A stretch of DNA of 64,000 nt from a virus: positions 62,001-126,000 of the IMG/VR virus record IMGVR_UViG_3300009514_000001; one strand, written 5' to 3'. Positions 24,901 to 31,506 of this stretch are shown in pieces (the first letter of the stretch is position 1; each line of letters opens with the position of its first letter). Both the position numbers and the translations under genes were made by a program. A model generated the notes under the pieces. That model was given only the letters and a program-made list of their open reading frames with translations. It had not been told where the DNA came from and did not search any database.

Positions 24901-26017
24901 GGACGCCGAGGTCCTGTCGCTGGAACCGCTTTTGGAACTTCTTGGCCTCCCCCCGAAACCGGTCGACCATAGCCTGGAAGGTCTCTCCAGTGTCGTCCGT
25001 GACTGCCATCTCTGGGTTGGTCACCTCGATGTACAGGGACATGAGGTAGAACGACAGAGGCGTGATGTCGCGCTCCAGGATGTCGGAGGCCCCTCGATAC
25101 ACCTCCTTAACGGCCTTGTAGAGGTCCCCCTGGCCGAGCTGAATCAACTCAGCCACCTTGGCCAGGTCGATGTGGAGGCGATTGCGCTCCATCCAGCGGA
25201 CACTAGGGAGGCAGAGCTTCTCGACCTTGTGGATGAACCCCTGGCTATGGGGTCGATTTGTGCTCTCGTTCTTGCTTGTCAGAGCAAGGGCCTTCTTCTT
25301 GAGCTTCTCATAGAGCTGGAGAGTGCAGATGGCGTCGGCCGCAGCGTACTCCAAGATGCCTGGGTCGGTGGGGTCCAACTCAGCGAAGTTCAGGTCCTTC
25401 GTCTTGGGCGGGAACAGCTCCTTCAGCTCGATTTGCTTCTTCCCCAGGAGGGCGTCTGACATCACCTTGAGGGTCTTCGCTCGACGGGTGCTGTCATCGA
25501 GGTAGGCCAGGATGAGGACGTCTTCCCAGGAGTCTGGGTTGTCCCACGTGCCGTACGGGAGACCCCCGTTGTAGGTCATCAACTCGCCCTCGAACTTGCA
25601 GTTGAAGACGAGGGGGACTGACCTGTCCTTGCCCTTGCGCTTCATGCCCTCCATCAGTCGACGGACCTCGGCATCGAACTCGTGGAAAGGGACGTTGTGC
25701 TCTGACGGCTCGTCGTTGGGGCAGTGACGGACTGGGATGTAGTAGCCGGTCTTGGTGTTCGGGGACAGACAAAGACCGACGATGTCGCAGTTGGTCTTGT
25801 ACTGCGTCCCTTCTGGAGTCTCCCGAGGGAACACGCGGGTGTCGAGGCCTGTGGTCTCCAGGTCGAGGGCGTAGTAGGGCTTCGACAGACACTCGTCGAT
25901 GACCTCGCGCAGCCTGGCGCCGGTCGTAACCAGCTCCATGCGGACCTTCTTCATCCACGGATGGAGGGCGACCTCAATCTTGGGCTTGTCCAGGAACCCG
26001 GCATCAAACAACGACAT
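21920..26017 (-). CDS. Family A DNA polymerase (PolA-like) with 3'-5' exonuclease domain and one intein
   Basis: About 1365 aa; about 1000 aa without the intein. The N-terminal exonuclease has ExoI ALDLETTGLD and ExoIII YAAADAICTLQLYE. ExoII reads VFNCKFEGEL, with Glu where Asp is usual. Polymerase motif A is VAIDFGGVELR (about residue 565), motif B is K|SANFALSYGGG split by the intein, and motif C is MHDELVFEI (about 1142). A Cys4 zinc-ribbon-like insert (CSACDLEFDR, then FCPQCGEDKIGD) sits between motifs A and B. No 5'-3' exonuclease domain is present. I prefer ATG 26017 (AAGGGG five bases upstream) over GTG 26023. It is the phage replicative polymerase candidate. Confidence 0.93.
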   Translation of the reverse strand: MSLFDAGFLDKPKIEVALHPWMKKVRMELVTTGARLREVIDECLSKPYYALDLETTGLDTRVFPRETPEGTQYKTNCDIVGLCLSPNTKTGYYIPVRHCPNDEPSEHNVPFHEFDAEVRRLMEGMKRKGKDRSVPLVFNCKFEGELMTYNGGLPYGTWDNPDSWEDVLILAYLDDSTRRAKTLKVMSDALLGKKQIELKELFPPKTKDLNFAELDPTDPGILEYAAADAICTLQLYEKLKKKALALTSKNESTNRPHSQGFIHKVEKLCLPSVRWMERNRLHIDLAKVAELIQLGQGDLYKAVKEVYRGASDILERDITPLSFYLMSLYIEVTNPEMAVTDDTGETFQAMVDRFRGEAKKFQKRFQRQDLGVLKMCQTGQVSVANHSGKGGLRIVLDAPKFGELIAREAPPPRKGVELKDSYDVLAPAQLGTLMWDLAVPGLKKTPSGQVATGKEVLEEVIENSIHDYPFVNRIKWMRGNQNALGKLYAIFEDTYRHDNTLKIGFRQFATATGRFSSKGEREPAKTGGTRFNLQSMPATYDTNRPPALLRIRECIVAPTGWTMVAIDFGGVELRLAANLSGEKKWIDAFFRCSACDLEFDRGDGKTTPPAPPLFCPQCGEDKIGDIHTLTAIQIFGESAQRRKDWKEKRKQGKCVHPDSILGMSGALRRIGSLKFAEEPDTFLKYPGTVFTGQDGEEDELRLLETYQGGEQEVYHVVSRRGLLTCTAQHRFLLADGTFKSIEQGLDTGDVLAEPVGTPYVETKPWRRVGYRPYKNLPEMGVSLSPDMAYFAGMFSGDGAKQGSTSVSITHGHVDKVDQLGLPYKTWQDIIVESCEKVGFLPTRKDQLVYLGSRHTMRFLSALGLVEGVEGKRCLRIPDWVLGRGPTALWSFLGGLVDTDGTVGEDGRMSWTSKDFVFSGQLVAVCHALGMTPCVEPTFNKTYQRWYVRTHIRASQAWGLYAYLRHPMKRSRLREAKEYKSATGANKVRVILPAGTSNVVDLHVAEPNVYWTNGLVVHNSANFALSYGGGPKAIHRNTGCGENEAYRIANQFKKAYTSLQEWWKRTRKFAKDHGYVITAFQRKFPLPDIKHEERFIRAKAERNAVNSPIQGSSADITKLAMGLIYKEVRRRKWQDKVRMIITMHDELVFEIRNDILEEACDLFSGLMVSNPIILGRNWAVPLTVDVELGPNWTVKHNMTAFRYAVGLRRELQQPGLDDDQIWALLRRVRGFYGNSEDVKGKFGSFEDIRWPPTLEPYFESGRHDRENPLTEEEKAALARAWDMFHSGSQGVPKGPAEDSLESRVIPYRLSKVDEEEGERIAQAIVGSHDPEGFRLELFAPDGVPLDGWFPEPVLVDRGRFVELMDG
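22964..24058 (-). mobile_element. Intein in DNA polymerase motif B, LAGLIDADG type (365 aa)
   Basis: Residues 654-1018 of the precursor, inserted at K^SANF of the O-helix that binds incoming dNTP. It begins CVHPDSILGMSGA and ends VYWTNGLVVHN with Ser at +1. LLTCTAQHRFLLADG is block B. The LAGLIDADG helices are YFAGMFSGDG and LGGLVDTDG, with both acidic residues kept. Unlike most other inteins here, I see no tandem microduplication in it. Confidence 0.93.
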
Positions 26018-26026
26018 ACACACCCC

Positions 26027-26461
26027 TTACTCTTCCGTATCTTCCTCGAACACGATGACGTAACACCCATCCCGCCAAGCGAGTACGACCAACGTCGCTG
26101 CCCAGGACACCTTCCGGGAACCCGGAGCCTCGTAGCAGTCGAGGAGATTCCTCCCAGGCCGACACGAGGGCTTTCGCATCGCACAGGACTTGTCCTGGAG
26201 GAGGCGACACGCACCCTCCGAGTGCGGAACTCGTCGAGCCAACTCCTCCGGAGGGAGGCCCAACTCGCGCTCCAGAGGCATAGTATGCCCCCGCAGAGCA
26301 TGCTGGAGCAACTCCTCAGACACATCAGGGATGAGATCACCCCAGGGAGTGCCCCTCAGAGGAGCCAGAACGCCCCAGGAGTCCCCGTCGCGAGGGAGGG
26401 GGCGGGCGATGGTCTGGAACCCCCAGGGAAGGTCCAGAGAGAGTCTACTAAGACCCTTCAT
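26027..26461 (-). CDS. Hypothetical protein (144 aa)
   Basis: Not recognised. The start ATG 26461 overlaps the upstream stop as ATGA. The longer frame back to 26581 lies inside that gene. Several cysteines (GACRLLQDKSCAMRKPSC, about residues 88-105) could bind metal. The tail is a beta-rich, acidic segment (AATLVVLAWRDGCYVIVFEED). It sits between the primase-type zinc finger and DNA polymerase, so a replication accessory role is possible. Confidence 0.55.
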   Translation of the reverse strand: MKGLSRLSLDLPWGFQTIARPLPRDGDSWGVLAPLRGTPWGDLIPDVSEELLQHALRGHTMPLERELGLPPEELARRVPHSEGACRLLQDKSCAMRKPSCRPGRNLLDCYEAPGSRKVSWAATLVVLAWRDGCYVIVFEEDTEE

Positions 26462-27054
26462 GCAGCCGAAGCCGCTAGGCTGATGACCTGTTCCCTCATC
26501 TCCGCGAGGCGTTGTCGCCCTTCCTTCTCCGACCAAGTCTCTTGACGGACTTCCCAGTTGATGTGGTCGAACCTCTCCCACAAGGAGAGCATTTTCGACA
26601 GGGAGAGATCCTTGCCCTTGGTCTGACTCAGGAGAAGTTTCTCGGTCCGCTTACGGTCCTCCTTGAAAGACCCCTCCTCGGGCACGGCGATGACTGATCT
26701 AGGGTCCTTGGGCTCAGGACGAGGACGGTAGGTTGTCTTCCACCGCGGAAGGTCGTAGCGCTCTTCCAGAATGCCACAGGCCTTCCAGAACTCGACTCCC
26801 TCCTTAGCCTTGACCGTTTCGATGGCGTCACGCTGCTCTCCGCAACCGAAGCAGTAGAAGTGGTTGCTGTCGGGATAGACACGAGCCGAAGGCTTGTTGT
26901 CCATGCCGCTACCATGAAGGTCGCAGCGGAACTGCTGAGGGACGTCGTAGTCCTGCACCTCGTACCCATAGTCGATGAGTACCTGGAGGATGGACACCTT
27001 CTCGTTGATGCGGTCGGCCCTCTCTCGGGCAGCGTTATGGTCGTCGTCACTCAT
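26458..27054 (-). CDS. Primase-type (DnaG CHC2) zinc-finger protein (198 aa)
   Basis: Residues about 43-77 contain FRCDLHGSG, then KPSARVYPD and NHFYCFGCGEQRDAIETVK. This is the zinc-binding CHC2 module with which DnaG primases recognise the template. The TOPRIM catalytic domain is missing: the rest is a charged helical region of ~100 residues. It may act with a separately encoded polymerase or helicase as a split primase, or as a regulator. It overlaps the HD-domain gene by 8 bp and lies within the replication cluster. Confidence 0.8.
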   Translation of the reverse strand: MSDDDHNAARERADRINEKVSILQVLIDYGYEVQDYDVPQQFRCDLHGSGMDNKPSARVYPDSNHFYCFGCGEQRDAIETVKAKEGVEFWKACGILEERYDLPRWKTTYRPRPEPKDPRSVIAVPEEGSFKEDRKRTEKLLLSQTKGKDLSLSKMLSLWERFDHINWEVRQETWSEKEGRQRLAEMREQVISLAASAA

Positions 27055-27679
27055 GGAATAGCTCGTTGTAGCGTTTCAGGAGACGCCCCTTGGCCTCCTT
27101 CCAGGGAAGCGGGACAATGTAGTCCGAGAACCACCCTGTGTGAATGTTGGTGGCGAACAAGCGCCCGTTGACGGGCCGAGGAAGAGGTTGTCCCCCCACT
27201 TCCTCGGGGAGGTCCCACGACTTCACCGGGTCCCTATCCCCGAAGAAGCTGTGAATCTCCAGAACCAAAGCCGCCAGGTCTGCCCACCGTACACTGGGAG
27301 GCATCTCCGGGACATCCGGGTCGAAGGGAATGCCCAGGGCGCTCCATATGGTCTGGGTGGTCTCCCACTCCACGTCGTCGAACCAAGTGATTCCGTCCTG
27401 TCTCATCCTGTGCTTGATGGGCTCTCCGAGGTCCCCCAGGTAGGCCTCGGCGAAGTCATGGGTGAGTCCTTTCCTGGCGTCCTCGGGGGCGCATAGCTGA
27501 CTCACCATGATACTGTGCTGGGCCACGGAGAAAGGCTCCGGGGTATGGCCGTTGTAGCGAGGCTGGGCGGACAGCGAGTGCACGATATCGAGGATGTGAA
27601 CGTCCTCTCGGGCGAGACGGTGGGGGTAGAGGAATCGGCGCTGGTAAGCGGTCTTGAGGCGTGGTTCTTTCTTTCTCAT
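27047..27679 (-). CDS. HD-domain phosphohydrolase (YfbR-like) (210 aa)
   Basis: ATG 27679 shares one base with the helicase stop (TGATG). The frame back to 27805 lies inside that gene. Metal-binding motifs of HD phosphohydrolases are visible: FSVAQHSIMVSQL, then GLTHDFAEAYLGDLGEPIK with the HD pair. YfbR-type members hydrolyse deoxynucleoside 5'-monophosphates. In phages such enzymes adjust nucleotide pools during replication, which fits its place among replication genes. The substrate is inferred. Confidence 0.78.
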   Translation of the reverse strand: MRKKEPRLKTAYQRRFLYPHRLAREDVHILDIVHSLSAQPRYNGHTPEPFSVAQHSIMVSQLCAPEDARKGLTHDFAEAYLGDLGEPIKHRMRQDGITWFDDVEWETTQTIWSALGIPFDPDVPEMPPSVRWADLAALVLEIHSFFGDRDPVKSWDLPEEVGGQPLPRPVNGRLFATNIHTGWFSDYIVPLPWKEAKGRLLKRYNELFHE

Positions 27680-30552
27680 CAGTCGTCGCTGCTCATGAAA
27701 TCGGTGGATAGTTCCTCGGCCTTGCGCACGGTCTCTTCGGCCTTCTCTGCGTTGGCCAGGGCCTCGAAGTCTACCGGGTCCGTGCAGGTCATGACGCGCC
27801 GACAACGCCAGTCAACGGCTGTGTAGAGAGGTTCGAACTTCTCGTCGTCTCTGGTCTTGATGCACTGGACTAGGAGACGATTGGTCTTCCGAAGGACATC
27901 ATTGATGAACCCGGCCGTGATGACGTCGCTGGAGCGTTCGATCTCGTTGGAGTAACTGAGGTCGTAGGCCTCATAGATGCCCACGCGGCCTCCGTTCTTG
28001 CCCATGTTGGCGCGCTTGAACCCCTCGCGGCTGATCTGGAACAGGGCCACGACGGCGATGCCTTCCCCTCGGTTGAAGTTGTTGGACAGAATCTTGAGAT
28101 CACGGACGACCTCATTGGCCCTGGCTGTCGTACTCGGGTTGTACTGCTTGGGGTCAACCAGGAGGACGTGGTCGACCACAATCATGTTGAACGGGCTCTG
28201 GCGATAGAGCAGCTCTGACTTGGACCGAATGTCGCTGACCCGGAAGCTGTCCTCATCCGGGTTGTACCCCACGAAGTGCATCTTGCCGTAGCCGTTGGCC
28301 GGGTCTTTCAGGTCTGGGAGGACGAACTGGGTGAGGAACTCCTCCTCGTTCGGCGGCAGACACCCATCCCGGAGGAAACGGTAACGAAGCCCCAGGTCAA
28401 CCTCTCCCTGTCTCTGGATGGCCAGACGGAGGCGAGCCTCCCGGAACTTCGGGTGCATCGAGTGCATCGCGATAATGATGCGACGACATTGGTCGTAGGA
28501 CATCTCCAGGGTGAAGTAGCAGGAGCTGTACTTGAACCAGATGGCCTGGTTGTAGACCCAGTTGAAGGCGACGCTGCTGTTGTGGACGATGAACCCATCC
28601 GCGACGAAGTTCTCGGGTCCCGGGACGGACAAATCGTAGGTCATCTCCTCCCCGTCGTAGGTGACCTCATCCACCTGGGTCCACCAGACGTCACCGTCGG
28701 CCTGCCGGAGCAGACCATCGTCCTGGGCCGCCTCTGCGAGACGACGAACCGTGTCCCGGTGAACTGACCGGCGCTCTTTCGCCCAACGCGCATATTGCCA
28801 ACCCCCCTTGCGAGTCTGGGTGCGGACGTCATCACCAAGGTGGGCCAGAAGGGCCGTGGGCATCTTGTCGTCTTCGGTGCGGTCAGGGAGGTGTCCGAGA
28901 GCTTCCTCCACAGCATCCTCCACAGCATCCTCCACAGCATCCTCCTTGCCGAAGATAGTAGACCGCGTAAGGAACCGGCGCTTCGACTCCGTGGTCCGAA
29001 CAGAGACGTTCCAAAAGACTCTCCTCTCCCCCTTGTACATAATCTGTACGGGGGAGAGAGTGGTCACTACCCCGACTCGTTGGAGGAGGAGTTGGATATC
29101 CGAGGCCAACTGACGGCTCTTACTCGTGTAGTAGATGTTGACCTGGTGGCGATCTTGCCGACCCTCACGTCGCCGGAACACGGACCCCACGGACCCGTCC
29201 GTCGACCACAAGGCCGAGAGAAACAGCCACGTCTGGTCGTCGGTCATCGACCACAACTCACCCGGGACGAACTTGTCCTCGGAACCCTTATCCCAGAGAC
29301 CAAGATCCTCAGCCAGGACACGAAGGGGGGAAGTCCATGGATGGTACTTACTTCGGCCAGTGGAAGTACTCAAATCAACCCTGTCCGAACGCTCTCGGAA
29401 ATAAGCATATCGAGCCTTCCCTCCCTCCGGGGCACGCCTATACCCCATCCTGCGAAGACGGGCGATGAAGTCGGAGCGGATGCCTGGATTCGATACGGAT
29501 AGTTGCAGACACTCCCTCAGGCAGCCGTCCCCCAGGAGATATCCGAGACACACCACTTGGTCGTCACTCCACTCAGAGTCCTCGGGGGAAGTGGTCATGT
29601 GCTTGGCCAAACCCACCCAAGAGCCCTTCTGAAGACCATCCGCACGCACCCAACCTCCGGGGGTGAGGAACGGATGGTTCTCCGACACACGGATGGTGTG
29701 GCCTGTCTTGGTTCGCACCTTGAGGATGGGCTTGACTCCGTTCTTCGCCACCCTACTCGTGCGGGTCTCCGCCAGCTTGACAGAGCCCTCGTCGAGGGCA
29801 TGGAGCCGCGCGCAACGACGGCTCTTGTAAAGATCACCTATCGTTTTCAATTCTCCTGTGTAAGTGTCGAATATCTTTACGGAATTCGCGACGCATTTTA
29901 AGTGACCTGTAAAGCCAGCATGGGTCCAGAGCTGCTTCTTGCGGGCACCGCCGAGGGCGACGTCAATCTGCTTGATGCCCATGTACTGGCCGATACCGAA
30001 GTTGGGGTCATCGCGCCGTCGTTTGTAATCCTCCCAGTAGTCTTCGGTGTCCTCAGTGACCTCGCCGTCTGTGCGCATCCCACCTGGTGGGCGACCGATG
30101 AGGGAGGCCTCCCGCTGGAAGTAGGAAATGGCGTCACGAGGGCCCTTGAAGATGCGGTCCTTCCCGTCCTTCCCTGGGAGCTTGAGGCCCTGCATATTGA
30201 TGTGGTTGGCGTTTTGGAGACGCTCCTGGAGCTTGGCCTGGAGTCTCTCCTCTGAGCGTTCGTAGAGGCGGGCTCGGAAGTCGCCCCGGAACAGGGGTCG
30301 GAGCTGTTTGAGAATCTCAAGCTGGTCTACGATGTCGCTCTGCTTCTCCCGACGGAAGTGAGAGGTCAGGGTCGTGACGTCGGGGGCATGGTTGTGGGCA
30401 CGGAAGAACTCTCTAACGTACTCCCAGATGGTCTGGTGCTCTGGGATGAGGAACTCAAGGCCCTCGGCCTGGGTGTCCAGGATGTTGGCCAGGAGGAGAT
30501 CAGGGTCATCGGTATGGTCGACCCTGAACATGGACCGCAACAAAATCTTCAT
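27679..30552 (-). CDS. DnaB-like replicative helicase with one intein (957 aa precursor)
   Basis: About 518 aa after intein removal. The N-terminal ~200 residues are a helical DnaB-N-type region (IWEYVREFFRAHNHAP). The RecA-like ATPase has a phage-style P-loop AGFTGHLK|SSVAFNW, a Walker-B-like MIVVDHVLLVDP (about residue 794 of the precursor) and a late FQISREGFKRA arginine segment. GGAG precedes ATG 30552. It should be the hexameric fork helicase, working with the polymerase, the primase-type protein and the candidate loader encoded nearby. Splicing is needed to restore the P-loop. Confidence 0.88.
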   Translation of the reverse strand: MKILLRSMFRVDHTDDPDLLLANILDTQAEGLEFLIPEHQTIWEYVREFFRAHNHAPDVTTLTSHFRREKQSDIVDQLEILKQLRPLFRGDFRARLYERSEERLQAKLQERLQNANHINMQGLKLPGKDGKDRIFKGPRDAISYFQREASLIGRPPGGMRTDGEVTEDTEDYWEDYKRRRDDPNFGIGQYMGIKQIDVALGGARKKQLWTHAGFTGHLKCVANSVKIFDTYTGELKTIGDLYKSRRCARLHALDEGSVKLAETRTSRVAKNGVKPILKVRTKTGHTIRVSENHPFLTPGGWVRADGLQKGSWVGLAKHMTTSPEDSEWSDDQVVCLGYLLGDGCLRECLQLSVSNPGIRSDFIARLRRMGYRRAPEGGKARYAYFRERSDRVDLSTSTGRSKYHPWTSPLRVLAEDLGLWDKGSEDKFVPGELWSMTDDQTWLFLSALWSTDGSVGSVFRRREGRQDRHQVNIYYTSKSRQLASDIQLLLQRVGVVTTLSPVQIMYKGERRVFWNVSVRTTESKRRFLTRSTIFGKEDAVEDAVEDAVEEALGHLPDRTEDDKMPTALLAHLGDDVRTQTRKGGWQYARWAKERRSVHRDTVRRLAEAAQDDGLLRQADGDVWWTQVDEVTYDGEEMTYDLSVPGPENFVADGFIVHNSSVAFNWVYNQAIWFKYSSCYFTLEMSYDQCRRIIIAMHSMHPKFREARLRLAIQRQGEVDLGLRYRFLRDGCLPPNEEEFLTQFVLPDLKDPANGYGKMHFVGYNPDEDSFRVSDIRSKSELLYRQSPFNMIVVDHVLLVDPKQYNPSTTARANEVVRDLKILSNNFNRGEGIAVVALFQISREGFKRANMGKNGGRVGIYEAYDLSYSNEIERSSDVITAGFINDVLRKTNRLLVQCIKTRDDEKFEPLYTAVDWRCRRVMTCTDPVDFEALANAEKAEETVRKAEELSTDFMSSDD
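28579..29895 (-). mobile_element. Intein in the DnaB-like helicase P-loop, LAGLIDADG type (439 aa)
   Basis: Precursor residues 220-658, inserted at GHLK^SS of the Walker A motif. It begins CVANSVKIFDTYTGEL and ends NFVADGFIVHN with Ser at +1. VSENHPFLTPGG is block B. The endonuclease helices are VCLGYLLGDG and LSALWSTDG. Three 12-bp tandem units (28905-28940) encode repeated EDAV inside it. Confidence 0.93.
28905..28940 (-). repeat. Three 12-bp tandem repeats inside the DnaB intein
   Basis: The 12-mer CCTCCACAGCAT occurs three times in perfect tandem and a fourth copy begins at 28941. In frame it gives an EDAV tetrapeptide repeat between the endonuclease region and the C-terminal splicing block. 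Comparable 12-bp tandem repeats occur in UvrD inteins 1 and 2. Confidence 0.9.
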
Positions 30553-30567
30553 GAATGAGGCGCTCCG

Positions 30568-31506
30568 TTAGCTTCCTTGCTTCTTGCTCTTCTTCTTGGC
30601 CTTCTTTTTCTTCCACTCCTTCTCTGGGTCCCGATGAACCCGAAGTGAAGACTTCCGACTCTCTTTCACGAGGCCAGTCTTCGAGGGCAACTCCTGGTCG
30701 AACCCGACGGTCCCTGAGGTGACCGGAGACGGCATGTCGGGGTAGTCGGTCTCGCGGTCGTCACCCAGATCGATTCCGACGTACTCCCACATCTCGATGT
30801 GGTCCATCAGGTGGTCGGAGTAGCACAGATGGCCGGGAGCTAGGGGGGTGTGGGGCTGGTCGAAGAGCCAGGTGGGCTTGCCCTCGTGGAACCGGCTGCT
30901 CAGAGCCTCCCCCAACACCCCGGGCATCTCCTTGTTGTTCGCCGCCTTCATCCCCAGATGGATGATGAGCAGCTCTGGAGGAATCACCAGGTCCTGGAGG
31001 GTGTAGAAGGACATGGAGACCGGAGCGGCGTCCGAATCAAAAATCTCGCCACCCCCCAGAGGAACGGTCGCCAACCAGGCGGTTATCAGGTCAGTGTCGC
31101 TAGCGACCTTGAAAAACCACCGGCTCCCTTTGCGAATGGCGACATGACGGAGGTGCTCTCGGAACACCCTCGTCGGCGCCGTCACCCACACGTTCTTGTC
31201 GGTCAGGTCCCGCAAAGGCGAGGACTCGATGTTGGCGGCCCGACTCAGACCACGCCACCCGGCCTCGACGTTGTCGAGGATGTCCCGTGCGGCCATGCAC
31301 TCACAGCGCATCCGTCCTGGGGGAATGGTGGAGTCGTCTTGAACGAACCCGTGACCGAAACATTGGGGGCAGTTGGGGTCCCCGGGACCCGTGTCGTCGA
31401 CCTTCTCCCGATAGTCAGGGTGGTTGAGTCCTGACGTCTCTGCATCGAAAGCCACTCGACGTCTTTTGTAGTTGGAGCCGTAGCCGTCGTGGTCGTCGTC
31501 CTTCAC
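30568..31506 (-). CDS. Candidate helicase-loader-like protein lacking a P-loop (312 aa)
   Basis: Near the N-terminus, CPQCFGHGFVQ followed by RMRCECMAARDIL gives the paired Cys pattern of DnaI/DnaC-type loader N-domains. The following ~150 residues have the rhythm of an AAA+ domain (NVWVTAPTRVFREHL, then PPELLIIHLGMKAANNKE and KPTWLFDQP). I see no GxxxxGK(S/T) Walker A, so ATP binding is doubtful. The C-terminus is a Lys-rich tail (KKKKAKKKSKK). It lies directly upstream of the DnaB-like helicase and overlaps the SNF2 gene by ATGA, so helicase loading is a reasonable guess. Confidence 0.5.
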   Translation of the reverse strand: MKDDDHDGYGSNYKRRRVAFDAETSGLNHPDYREKVDDTGPGDPNCPQCFGHGFVQDDSTIPPGRMRCECMAARDILDNVEAGWRGLSRAANIESSPLRDLTDKNVWVTAPTRVFREHLRHVAIRKGSRWFFKVASDTDLITAWLATVPLGGGEIFDSDAAPVSMSFYTLQDLVIPPELLIIHLGMKAANNKEMPGVLGEALSSRFHEGKPTWLFDQPHTPLAPGHLCYSDHLMDHIEMWEYVGIDLGDDRETDYPDMPSPVTSGTVGFDQELPSKTGLVKESRKSSLRVHRDPEKEWKKKKAKKKSKKQGS

